From contig NZ_OY782768.1 of assembly GCF_963678245.1 (NCBI RefSeq), forward strand, positions 42,739 through 106,738: a stretch of 64,000 nt of DNA, written 5' to 3'. This document shows, in pieces, positions 32,422 through 42,300 of this stretch. Numbering within the stretch: the stretch's first letter is position 1; the number at the start of each line of letters is the position of its first letter. Position numbers and translations under genes: made by a program. The notes under the pieces were generated by a model, which saw only the letters and a list, made by a program, of their open reading frames with translations, did no database searches and was not told the DNA's origin. Origin of the DNA: an uncultured Sunxiuqinia sp. GTDB taxonomy: Bacteria; Bacteroidota; Bacteroidia; Bacteroidales; Prolixibacteraceae.

Positions 32422-32955
32422 ATGAAAACAATCGAAAAAAACACCTGCCAGAAAGTTGGCTATTTTCAGAAGCCACACGGAATAAAAGGCACGTTGAGCA
32501 TGATTTTTGAACCACAATACGATATCAGTCTAGAGGAGGAGCCAACTCTATTTGTTGAAATTGATGGTTTACTCGTTCCTTATTTTTTTTCGGAAGAAGG
32601 TATTCGGTTCAAAACGGCCGAATCAGCCCTTATACATCTCGATTGGGTTGAAGATGAAGAAGAAGCCAGGAAGCTCGCCGGGCATTCCGTCTATCTGAGA
32701 AATGATGATGTGATTATTCCCGAAGAAGAATTGACCGTTCATCATTTGATTGGCTTTCAACTCAATGATTCTAGAATTGGCCAAATTGGGCTTATTGAAC
32801 GTGTGGACGACTATGGTGGAAATCTCCTGTTTCAAGTTCAATACCGAAACAAAGAAGTATTGGTTCCTTTTAATGAAGAACTACTGATTGATTTAGATGA
32901 AACGAAACGAACCATTACAATTCAATGCCCCGAAGGTATTTTTGATTTGGAATAG
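32422..32955 (+). CDS. rimM: Ribosome maturation factor RimM
   Basis: A 177-aa protein assisting 30S head assembly through S19. The N-terminal RimM domain starts CQKVGYFQKPHGIKGTLSM; the PRC-barrel domain covers about 95-175 (HHLIGFQLNDSRIGQIGLI). The length is normal. It usually follows rpsP, but here it stands alone downstream of a divergent DUF58 gene, and no S16 gene occurs in the window. Confidence 0.93.
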   Translation: MKTIEKNTCQKVGYFQKPHGIKGTLSMIFEPQYDISLEEEPTLFVEIDGLLVPYFFSEEGIRFKTAESALIHLDWVEDEEEARKLAGHSVYLRNDDVIIPEEELTVHHLIGFQLNDSRIGQIGLIERVDDYGGNLLFQVQYRNKEVLVPFNEELLIDLDETKRTITIQCPEGIFDLE

Positions 32956-33113
32956 ACTGCGATTAGACAACAATGATTAGCCGTGAGCTTACCCAAGGTC
33001 ATAAAGTTGCCATGAAGCAACCAATGACAACATCTGACTGCCGTGGAAAATTGAATAGATAAATAGGCGTACACCCATTAAAACTATTTTTTTCTCCAAA
33101 CTCGTCATCAATC

Positions 33114-35129
33114 TTAGAAGTAGAAGATGTCTCGTTTAGATCGTTTACCACGGTACTCACCTTTTTTAACCACCTTAACAATTGTCCGGCGATTGATGGC
33201 ATGCTCCGCTTCTGAGCATTCGACTCCATCGTCGCATCGATTCAGCAATCGGGTCTCGCCATACCCCTTATACCCAATGCGCGAGGGATCAATTCCTTTG
33301 GAAACGATATAATCAAAAGCCGCTTTCGCCCTTCGTTTTGAAAGCAATAGGTTTTCCTGATCATCTCCCTGTGAATCGGTATGGGACTCAATCCTGACTT
33401 CGGTCTCCGGGTATTTTAGCAGATACTCAATCAATTTATCGATTGTTCTTTCGGCAGCCGGATCAATACCCCAGGTGCCGAGAGCAAAACTGATGTATTC
33501 CAAATCAATCACCTGAAGCGCTTCACCTCCTTCACTTTCCATCATCAATGGTTCGGGAGCTCCATCATTATCAAAAGGCTCCATGTCCAAGAAGAGCTCA
33601 ACAAAGGTCTCATCATTCTGCCGTAATTTTCGGGTTTCAACCACCTCATCGTTCGGAAAATAAAACTCTTTCTGCCCATTGATAATGTAGTCTGTGCCTT
33701 TATTTACTTCAAACTCAAATCGGCCATCAACCTGTGTAAGGCTTGTAAAGATAGTATCAGCAAATTCATTCACAATACTAATTTTAGTGTCAGGAAGAAT
33801 ATCCCCGGTTTCGCGATCCTTAGCTACCCCACGAATAATAACCGGGATGTAAGTCAACTTGACGTAATAAATATCATCACTTCCGCGACCTCCCTTTCTA
33901 TTGGATGCGAAATAACCGGCAGTACCCGTACTGTCCAGTGTAAAACTAAAGTCGTCTTTCGGACTATTTACCGGATACCCCATATTTTCGACTGTACTAA
34001 ACACGCCGCTTTCAGGTATCGAAAAATAGACATCCAAGGCACCCAGTCCACCATGGCCATTCGAAGAGAAATAAAGCACACCGTCATCGCTGATAAAAGG
34101 AAAAAACTCATTGCCCGAAGTGTTTACTTTTGGTCCCAAATTGAACGGCTCGCTCCAAAATCCACGATTGAACACCGAAAAGTAAATATCCGACCCTCCA
34201 TATCCCCCCGGCATGTTGGATGCAAAATAAAGCACTTTGCCTGTTACATCAATCGACGGATGTCCGGTAGAATATTCGTCGCTGTTATATGAAAACTCTC
34301 CTCGGGATTCCCACTTGCCTGTTTCTTTACCTCCAAACGAAATCTTCAGGTTCACTTCACCTTCTTCGCTCTTCGAAACCCCGCGTTTACCTACATTATT
34401 TTGGGTAATGTAAACCCGGTTACTTTTCGTGTCGAAGGAAACAGGCCCGTCATGATAAGTTGTTCGTAGTTTGGGAGCAAAATCCTCAACATTCAGGATA
34501 TCGCCATTGGGAGCCCGATCGCCAATATACAAGTTTAGGTAGGGTAAATCATTCCACTTGTATTTGCGTTCGACAATACCATTTCGTGATTTAGTTGAAG
34601 AGAACACAACCCGATCGTTATAAAAGGCAACTCCCATTTCCGATCCTTCAGAGTTAAGGGAGATCGGACGAATTTCGTATTTGTTGGAATCGCGGTGTAA
34701 AAACTGAATATATTCGAGCAGCGAGGTTTGAATGTTTACCCGCCCATCTTCCGGACGCAGTTCAGAGTATTCTTTCAGCCATTGCTCGGCCTGCAAATAT
34801 TTACCGTTACTTTTCAATGCCTGCGAATACGCAAATAAGTCTTCCGGTTCTTCAGCCCGACGATCAATCAGAAGTTTAAGCCACTTTTCGACATCCTCGG
34901 TATTTCCTACCTGACGGTTGGCATCGGCAAGCTTTTGAACAACATAGTTGTTTTCAGGATCTTTCTCATACGCGTACTCATATAGCTCGATAGCTTCAAT
35001 AAATGCGAATTCATCAAAGGCTTTATCGGCCAAACGAATGGTCACTTTTTGAGCACCTGCCTGCGAGTAGCATAAGAAAAAAAACAGGAAGAAAACTAAT
35101 ATGTTCGGGCTAAACCGTTTCTTCATCAT
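33114..35129 (-). CDS. PorE-like OmpA-family protein (TPR-PD40-CRD-OmpA)
   Basis: A 671-aa periplasmic protein with a cleavable signal (hydrophobic to YSQAGAQ) and no lipobox. Domain order: TPR-like helices about 30-130; a PD40/WD40-like propeller 165-440 with repeated DVYFS/DIYFS blades (GYGGSDIYFSVFNRGFW); a carboxypeptidase-regulatory-like domain 448-515 (RGVAKDRETGDILPDTKI); and an OmpA peptidoglycan-binding domain 550-660 (SHTDSQGDDQENLLLSKRRA). This order is that of PorE, the T9SS protein anchoring the machinery to peptidoglycan. Twelve nt separate it from the upstream PorP/SprF gene. It is best seen as the accessory anchor of this adhesin locus rather than the housekeeping PorE. Confidence 0.87.
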   Translation of the reverse strand: MMKKRFSPNILVFFLFFFLCYSQAGAQKVTIRLADKAFDEFAFIEAIELYEYAYEKDPENNYVVQKLADANRQVGNTEDVEKWLKLLIDRRAEEPEDLFAYSQALKSNGKYLQAEQWLKEYSELRPEDGRVNIQTSLLEYIQFLHRDSNKYEIRPISLNSEGSEMGVAFYNDRVVFSSTKSRNGIVERKYKWNDLPYLNLYIGDRAPNGDILNVEDFAPKLRTTYHDGPVSFDTKSNRVYITQNNVGKRGVSKSEEGEVNLKISFGGKETGKWESRGEFSYNSDEYSTGHPSIDVTGKVLYFASNMPGGYGGSDIYFSVFNRGFWSEPFNLGPKVNTSGNEFFPFISDDGVLYFSSNGHGGLGALDVYFSIPESGVFSTVENMGYPVNSPKDDFSFTLDSTGTAGYFASNRKGGRGSDDIYYVKLTYIPVIIRGVAKDRETGDILPDTKISIVNEFADTIFTSLTQVDGRFEFEVNKGTDYIINGQKEFYFPNDEVVETRKLRQNDETFVELFLDMEPFDNDGAPEPLMMESEGGEALQVIDLEYISFALGTWGIDPAAERTIDKLIEYLLKYPETEVRIESHTDSQGDDQENLLLSKRRAKAAFDYIVSKGIDPSRIGYKGYGETRLLNRCDDGVECSEAEHAINRRTIVKVVKKGEYRGKRSKRDIFYF

Positions 35130-35141
35130 TTAAACTCAAAA

Positions 35142-36077
35142 TTAGAAATAACGTGGCGATCTGACCTTTCCACGTCCAAAGTTAAAGTCATAACGTACTA
35201 GTATCTCATGCGTTCCGTTATTGTAAACACCTATATCAGTCGTTGTTACATCATAAGAATATCCAACTCTCAACTGGTTTGTTATCTGTAGCTGCAACAT
35301 TCCCCCAAAAGCATCTCCTACCCGGTACATTGCCCCCAACCACAGTCTATCGTAAAATAAAAACTGAGTGGTTACATCAAAAGAGACAGGTGCATTTTGC
35401 ACATATTTTGTTAAAAAATAAGGCTTAAATTTAAGAATTCTGTTGATATCAAACACGTATCCTGTCAGAAAGAATAAGTGAATTTGTTCTTTACTTAAAT
35501 ATTCAGAAGAAAAATTATACTTGTTTATTTTGTTTTGAATAAGCTTTGGAACTGACAGACCTGCGACAAAACGATCAGAATTATAGTAAATTCCAATTCC
35601 TGCATTGGGTAAAAGATTTTGATTGATATCGCTTGAAAAAATCGGGTCATTGTTGTCAACCGTTTTTAATTCGGAAAGGCCTGCCTCATAAAAATTAACG
35701 CCACCTTTCAAACCAAACGACAAATATCTTCCGCGGTCGAAATCAATGCTGTATGAATAATCGAAATAGGCACCGGTTTGAGAAATAGGACCTAACTGAT
35801 CTCTCAATAACGAAAAGCCCAATCCCATATGAAATTTTGTAATTGGAGAGTGCACCACAAATGATTGGGTCACCGGTGCACCTTCAAAATCAACCCACTG
35901 ATTACGAGACACAACCATTATGCTCAGCACATCGCCGGAACCAGCATAGGCCGGATTTATCGAAAGGATGTTATTCATGTATTGCGTATACATCGGGTCT
36001 TGCTGTGCACGTCCTTTTTTCGTCTGAAAAAAAGACACAATCAACAATAAAATGATATAAATAAAAATCTTCTTCAT
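35142..36077 (-). CDS. PorP/SprF family type IX secretion outer-membrane protein
   Basis: A 311-aa outer-membrane beta-barrel. The signal peptide is followed by the diagnostic QDPMYTQYMNNILSINPAYA. Barrel strands alternate to the end, with a terminal Phe (VRSPRYF). In Flavobacterium johnsoniae, SprF-type proteins are needed for secretion of cognate type B (CHU_C) substrates. Here the immediate upstream gene encodes such a substrate (134-nt gap), which fits that pairing. The start ATG is at 36077 (a TTG one codon earlier is unlikely). Confidence 0.93.
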   Translation of the reverse strand: MKKIFIYIILLLIVSFFQTKKGRAQQDPMYTQYMNNILSINPAYAGSGDVLSIMVVSRNQWVDFEGAPVTQSFVVHSPITKFHMGLGFSLLRDQLGPISQTGAYFDYSYSIDFDRGRYLSFGLKGGVNFYEAGLSELKTVDNNDPIFSSDINQNLLPNAGIGIYYNSDRFVAGLSVPKLIQNKINKYNFSSEYLSKEQIHLFFLTGYVFDINRILKFKPYFLTKYVQNAPVSFDVTTQFLFYDRLWLGAMYRVGDAFGGMLQLQITNQLRVGYSYDVTTTDIGVYNNGTHEILVRYDFNFGRGKVRSPRYF

Positions 36078-36214
36078 CAATACATCGAACTACAAAGCGA
36101 TCAAAATTACAATTAATCTATTCATCAAAATTTTAAACATCAAAACAAAAGTTATAAATACATCCTGCATTCAAATATGCTTTCAACGATAATCCAGGAA
36201 AACAATATTTTCTT

Positions 36215-38227
36215 CTACCGTTCCACATAGATGTATCCATTAATTTTTTCATTCCCTACTCCCAAATCAAGGATGTAGTAATAGGTTCCTGCCGGTACCT
36301 GTCCACTTCCGGTTCGTATCCCTTTATTGGCAGTACCATCCCAAAAGCCATCGCGACTAATTCCCATTCCATAGTTTGCAGACTGATAAACCAGATTTCC
36401 CCACCGATTAAATATTTTCATACTCACCTGTTCGTACTGACCAATTCCTTTGATCTCGAAATAATCGTTGATACCGTCTCCATTGGGAGAAAATGCGTTC
36501 GGTACAAACAATTCATCATCGGTTATCATGACCAATACGGTGGCTTCATCGCATTGATTCGAAAAATCGCAGACTGCATAAATGAAATTATCCTGCCCCA
36601 CATAGTATTGATCGGGCGTATAAGTGATTATTGAATCGGACGAAACAACAGCAACACCATGATCAGGAGGCATTACAATGGTCACCGACTCAGGGTCGAG
36701 TTGCCCTTGAGGCATATCATTTCGTAAGACATTAATATCAGCAAAAGTATTCACCAGTACACCCGCAGTATCATTAAACGCAGTCACCTGAATGAGCAAT
36801 CCGACATTCACAGAATCTAAAACGGAACAACCAAACTGATCAGAGATTTCCAAATAATAAGTCCCCATTCCCGATACTTGTGGAGTGGCAGATTGAGCTC
36901 CATTAATAATCAGCTCATCGCCTTCGGTCCACCAGTTAAAGGATAAATCCTCGCCTAGACTGGATGAAGCATCAAGCATAATCACATCGGTAGAGCTATT
37001 TACAAATACCTGCCTGTCCATAACGACTTCAGGCGAACTTGCCACTTGCACAAAAACGGTGTCTTTAGCTGAAAAACCATTCGAATCAGTAACTGTCAAC
37101 ACATAATTTGTCGACTGCCCTGCTGCAAATTCAGGAGTGGAACTTTGGGCATTATCTAAATAAGTAGTTGGCTCCCATTGATATTGAATCGGTTGCTGGC
37201 CATAGCTATCGCTTGCATCTATCTGAATCGGCAAACAACTTCCAGCTAAAACGGTATCGGCCTCAATATAGGCAACCGGTAAATTGTCGTTGGAAATAAC
37301 AGTGATTGTTTTTGACAAAGTTTCGGACTGACAGCCCGCTGTATTCCTCGCTTCAACACTTAAAACATGAATACCTGGTTGGTTCCAGTCAATTTCTTCA
37401 GTCGCAGTTGTTTCGGAGCTTAACTCCAGAATTGTACCACCTGGTTTTTGTATCGACCAATGGTAAGTATAAGCAGCTGATCCGGTTACGGAATAGGACG
37501 CAATTGTTCCTTCAATCGTTTGAATCGGATCGGTATCAAAATCGATGCTTGGCGCAGACTGAATCGTTGTTGTCTGCATATTTTTTCCGGTTTCGGCCTC
37601 TGCAATAATCCCCAAAGCATCGGTAATTTCTAATAAGGTAATTGTAACTGTCGTATTTGTATTCGGACCCGCCGAAAATAAATCTTCGCTAATCCGCAAT
37701 TGCTGGCTCGAATATTCAACAGTTTGGATGGGCTGCTGAACACCATTTACAGCATAAGCAACTTCAGCCGGGAAACGATCCTCATTCCATGAATTTCCGC
37801 TCCCATCATCAAAAGAAACATCTACAGTAATCGAATTGTCGGTTTCCTTGTAACACTGAGTTGTGGTTGAATTCGCGATTGAGAAGCCGAGATTCGCTTG
37901 TAATATATTCAACTCAATAGCTCGGCCTGTTGAGCAACCAGAGGGATTTGTTTCGAATACAATCACATAGTAAGTCCCTGCATCAGTAAACACTAATTGA
38001 GTTTTGTTTGAATTTTGAGGTAATTTAAAAACATAGCTATCCTGATTTGCTGGGATGGATGCACGTTGATCCATATAAACACCCCACAAATATTCATTCC
38101 CATCCACTTGGTCAACTTCTAAAGAAATTTCTTGACTCGTTAAATAAGTCGCTTGACCAAGTGATTTAATTACCCCCGTAATTAGACAGAAAAGAGAAAG
38201 AACTAATATCCAGATCCCTTTTTTCAT
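36215..38227 (-). CDS. Secreted protein with CHU_C (T9SS type B) C-terminal domain
   Basis: A 670-aa exported protein (signal to SLGQ). Residues 25-240 form a module shared with its two upstream neighbours: YLWGVY, AGTYYVIVFETNPSGCSTGR and an end at SAPSIDFD. Residues 240-500 carry PKD/Ig-like repeats (SVEARNTAGCQSE, YVLTVTDSNGFSAKD, YYLEISDQFGC). Residues 505-565 form a cadherin-like domain (ADINVLRNDMPQG). The C-terminal CHU_C domain starts at FVPNAFSPNGDGINDYFEIK and contains VSMKIFNRWGNLVYQS, the gliding-motility-associated sorting signal. It should be secreted by T9SS with help of the adjacent PorP/SprF. Confidence 0.9.
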   Translation of the reverse strand: MKKGIWILVLSLFCLITGVIKSLGQATYLTSQEISLEVDQVDGNEYLWGVYMDQRASIPANQDSYVFKLPQNSNKTQLVFTDAGTYYVIVFETNPSGCSTGRAIELNILQANLGFSIANSTTTQCYKETDNSITVDVSFDDGSGNSWNEDRFPAEVAYAVNGVQQPIQTVEYSSQQLRISEDLFSAGPNTNTTVTITLLEITDALGIIAEAETGKNMQTTTIQSAPSIDFDTDPIQTIEGTIASYSVTGSAAYTYHWSIQKPGGTILELSSETTATEEIDWNQPGIHVLSVEARNTAGCQSETLSKTITVISNDNLPVAYIEADTVLAGSCLPIQIDASDSYGQQPIQYQWEPTTYLDNAQSSTPEFAAGQSTNYVLTVTDSNGFSAKDTVFVQVASSPEVVMDRQVFVNSSTDVIMLDASSSLGEDLSFNWWTEGDELIINGAQSATPQVSGMGTYYLEISDQFGCSVLDSVNVGLLIQVTAFNDTAGVLVNTFADINVLRNDMPQGQLDPESVTIVMPPDHGVAVVSSDSIITYTPDQYYVGQDNFIYAVCDFSNQCDEATVLVMITDDELFVPNAFSPNGDGINDYFEIKGIGQYEQVSMKIFNRWGNLVYQSANYGMGISRDGFWDGTANKGIRTGSGQVPAGTYYYILDLGVGNEKINGYIYVER

Positions 38228-38270
38228 AGATAATACCGCTGGCTAAATAGCCAGCGGTACTATATTTTCT

Positions 38271-39293
38271 CTAGTCAAATTTAACTTTCGTAGTATTTGG
38301 AATTGGATTAACAGTGATTGTATATGACGAGTTTAAATGAGAATCGGTATCCGTAACCCCATCATAATCTGCTGGTTCCTCCCCTTCAGCATAGTCTGTA
38401 GAACTACTTCCTCCATTCTCAATCAATACACTTGATGGAGCAATTGAGAAATCTAATTCATAATCTTCTTCTGCAGCAGCAGCAATATTTTGAATCTCTG
38501 CAGTTATTGTGACAGTTGAGGTTCCTGGAGCAACCGTTATTACATTGCTACCTCCAGTGGAATACGTTCCGGAACCACCAGAAACCGTCCAAGTCACATC
38601 TCCAGAGGTTGGTATTGTACTTGCATCAACAGCAGTGAATTTCCATCCAGCCGATGATAATGCATCTCCAATTTGGTCAGCCTCAACCGTACTCCCTTTC
38701 ACTGTATACAAAGTAATTTCATATGTGAATGTCATAGTGCCTAAAGCTGGATCAACACCAGTTGATGAATTCAGGTCATCCGCATCATCATCCCCATAGA
38801 TATTTCCCTCATCAGTATTACAATAAGTACCATCTGCTGTTAGCGTTGCATCCAAATGATCTCTTGTAACTACAAGTAGATCAAGATCAATCACAGTAAT
38901 TCCAAACCGACGAACGGTTGTACAGCCGGTTGTACCATTAGACTCAACCACTTCCACCACATAACTACCTGAAGCGAGCCAATTTATCTGTGTTGCAAAA
39001 ACATCAGTACCAGACGATGAACCCACGAAATTATAATTTGTTCCTGCTGTTGCCGCAGTAGCCGTAGCATCCCATCCGCCAGCGGTGTAATCATCGCTTC
39101 CACCCCAAAGATAAACAGCCCAAGTATAACTATTGTCAACGTGGTCGTCATCCTGGGTTGTTCCATCTGTACTATTCACCCAATAGTTTCGAGTTGAGTT
39201 AATTGTTACGGTCTGTTGCGAACCTTGAGCAAAAACATTTGCACTCATGCCTATTAAAACAAAGAGGCTTAACAACGTAAATAACTTTTTCAT
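38271..39293 (-). CDS. Secreted acidic protein sharing a module with its neighbours
   Basis: A 340-aa exported protein (MKKLFTLLSLFVLIGMSANV then FAQ). It is very acidic and rich in Thr, Ser and Asp. Residues 25-120 read YTWAVYLWGG ... ASGSYVVEVVESNGTTGCTT ... RRFGITVI, aligning by eye with the start of the 670-aa neighbour and the end of the giant adhesin. The last residues are VNPIPNTTKVKFD. There is no recognised T9SS type A or B sorting domain. The ATG at 39293 is preferred because the signal peptide begins there. It lies 43 nt upstream of the CHU_C gene. The function is unknown; it may be a structural subunit. Confidence 0.75.
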   Translation of the reverse strand: MKKLFTLLSLFVLIGMSANVFAQGSQQTVTINSTRNYWVNSTDGTTQDDDHVDNSYTWAVYLWGGSDDYTAGGWDATATAATAGTNYNFVGSSSGTDVFATQINWLASGSYVVEVVESNGTTGCTTVRRFGITVIDLDLLVVTRDHLDATLTADGTYCNTDEGNIYGDDDADDLNSSTGVDPALGTMTFTYEITLYTVKGSTVEADQIGDALSSAGWKFTAVDASTIPTSGDVTWTVSGGSGTYSTGGSNVITVAPGTSTVTITAEIQNIAAAAEEDYELDFSIAPSSVLIENGGSSSTDYAEGEEPADYDGVTDTDSHLNSSYTITVNPIPNTTKVKFD

Positions 39294-39354
39294 TTTAGTA
39301 AAATTTAAGGTTAACATTTAATTTTTATAAATTCTATTTTCAATTATCTATATA

Positions 39355-42300
39355 TTAGTCTGTTGTAATCTCTGAGGTATTTGGGACTCCCCAAAGTGTT
39401 ACATCATCATTTTCGTCGGTATTGGTTGTTTGTTTGGTTATGCTAAAATTATCAGTTGCTGAATCAATGGTCAGGTTAAAATCTTTGTCTATTCCTGCTT
39501 GATTGGTAATAATAAAGGCGACTTGTACCGCAGGTTCTCCGGAAGTCTTCGTTGCTGAAACAACATAAGTTCCATCACAACTCTCCGAAGTATTTATTGA
39601 CTGAGCATCGCTTGTATATAAATTGGATACGCTTCCCGTACAGCCATTCGTACCATCAGAAACCGTAAAATCGAACGCATACGGTTCAACACCACCTGTA
39701 AAGTCAATGTCCCAAAAAACGACTGTTGTAGTTCCGGTTCCACCATCCTGGCAACTATCGCCCAACGGACTCACCCCTGAGTTGAAATTCGTTTCCTGCA
39801 CCTCAACATCAAACTCGAAAACAGCGGAACAATTGCCGCTAATTTGTTCTTTAATCACCCGAATTGTATAGATGTTTCCACTAGCAACAGAAGCTTCTTC
39901 GAAAAGAATATCCCCGCTCGTTTGCTCTGTATTATTAAAGGAAATTGTAGGCGTTACGTCCGTACCCGACTCATCCAAAACCAGCCAGGTGTAAGTGTAA
40001 TTTTCAGGATTCGGTTCTGTTGCATCAACCACGTAAGTGTGGGTTGAGGTAATAAATGGTTTCTGCCCCGATCCCACGGCTCCCGTTCCCGATAGCCCTC
40101 CATCGTATGTCATTCCGGATATTGTTAACGGAGCGAGACTAGTTAAAACCGCTGTAAAAATGACCGAATCTTGATTACCCGACGCATCAGTAAAAACCAA
40201 TTTGATATCGGTATCAGCAAATACTTCAGTGCCAATTATCGGTTCCTGGGTGATACTTGGTGACGGATCACAATTGTCGGATAAGTCAGTCAATAAAGAG
40301 GAGTAGTCAGGGATTAAAACCGAACAGCCGCCTGCGGCATCCAAATCCTGATTAGCCGGCGTGCTTGCGGTTGGTTCCGTAACGTCATTGATTGTAACCT
40401 CGGTTTCACAAGTTCCAATGTTTCCGCATTCGTCTTCAAAACTCCAGCTAACTACTGTCGTTCCTTTGGGGAATGCCACATCAACAAGATCTCCGGTTCC
40501 ATTTACAGTTATGGTGTTGATTGTATATTCATGATAAACGGTAAGATCGCCAAAACCACAACCATCGGTGAAACTCCCTGGGGCAGTGATGCTCATTACC
40601 TTTTCGCAATTGCTATCTGCAAAATCGATGATATCATTTGGGCAATCCTGAATAACAGGTGGCGTTGAATCGGTAATGGTGAAGGTCTGTGTACAGGTTT
40701 GGAAATTCCCAGCTTCATCTGTAATCGTATAAGTTCGTTTTACTTCGCAATTGTTGGTTTCGTCCTTTTTATCGGTAACATCCGAAAACTCAACGGTCAA
40801 ATTGGTTCCACTCGTGCAGTTATCTGATACGGTTCCTATCAGGGAAAAATCTTCGTAGCTAATCGCTCCCGTTTCAATATTTTCCACACAAGTGGCAGAT
40901 GCATCAGCAGGGCAAGTAGCAATAACAGGAGGAGTAATATCAACCGGAATATCAACACTGGCAGATGCAGCAACCGAACATTCATTTGACTCGACAGTGG
41001 TAATTGAAAGACTTGTAGTTCCGGTATTGGCCAATGCAGTCGTCGTAAAAGAACCCGATCCGGAAGAAAAAACCAGTGTTGCCGTTTCGTCGGTTGATTC
41101 GTTTGGAGCACTTAAATCGTAAGTCACCGTATACGTTCCATCGGCGAGTGAGGAAGATGTGACGTCAATCGTAGCTGTAGCATTTAAGCAAACATCAGTG
41201 CCTCCTGAAAAGGCAAACGACAAATCAGTTAAGTCGGGTGTTGGAGGATCGGTCAGAACGACATCCGGATCATCGGTAGTTACGCAAGGGCCAACACTTA
41301 AACGCAGGTTATTGTAAATTCCGGCAGGCAAATTGTTTATTGTTGCGAGCTCCCCAGATACTGATACTCCCGTGAAAGCTCCGGCATCATATGTAATATC
41401 ATAGACTCCATCAGGTACATTGGATAAAGACAACTCAATAGCACCATCATTTCCGCCACAGGTTGAAGGATTGGTTTGATTGGAAACAATTACGCTGTAA
41501 ACTGGTGGTTGAGCAATGGAATAACTTCCGTTGGCAACACAGCTATTGGCATCAGTAACTATCACATTGTAAGTTCCAACTCCAAGTTCGGACTGATCTT
41601 CATCCGTTGAAATCAGCCCACTTCCATCCATTGTTGACCATTCAAAAGAGTATGGCTCTGTTCCTCCTGACACATTAATATCAATTGCACCATCAGCTAA
41701 GCCATCACAACTTATGTTCGTGAGCGTTTCATCAATCTGAGTATCGCTGACGGTTACGGTGATTGTCCCTATCGTTTGACAACCATTGTTTGGCACAGTT
41801 AACGTGTAAGTGTATGTTGTGGTTGCAGTTGGAGTAGCTGTTACTGAGGGTCCTGTTGTAGGTAATAAATCTGTTGTTGGGCTCCAGGTAACCATTGGGG
41901 TGAATGGGGTATCAGATTCATGCGTTGCTTCGCCATTTATTGTCCCATTGTTGCTCCCAGCTTCGTCTGACACAGTGTTTCCAATATCATCATTAAAGTT
42001 GTAGTACACAATTAAATCAGAACCACTTCCGGAGCCATCGTTAATATTATACATTTCTGAACGAATGTCTTCTTCGGTCAATGGTCTGTTCCAAAGTTTA
42101 AACTCATCAATATAGCCAGTGTAAAAAAAACTGTTTGAGCCGTTTTGATCAACAGCATAAACTAGTCCCCCTCCCGTGCGCCCAATATTAATATCGCCTG
42201 AATGATTGCTCAATCCATTATCACCCTTTGAATCATAGACCCCACCAAATAAATCCCCATTTAGATAGCCCTTAAAATTATCTTCCCCTGATGTCGATGT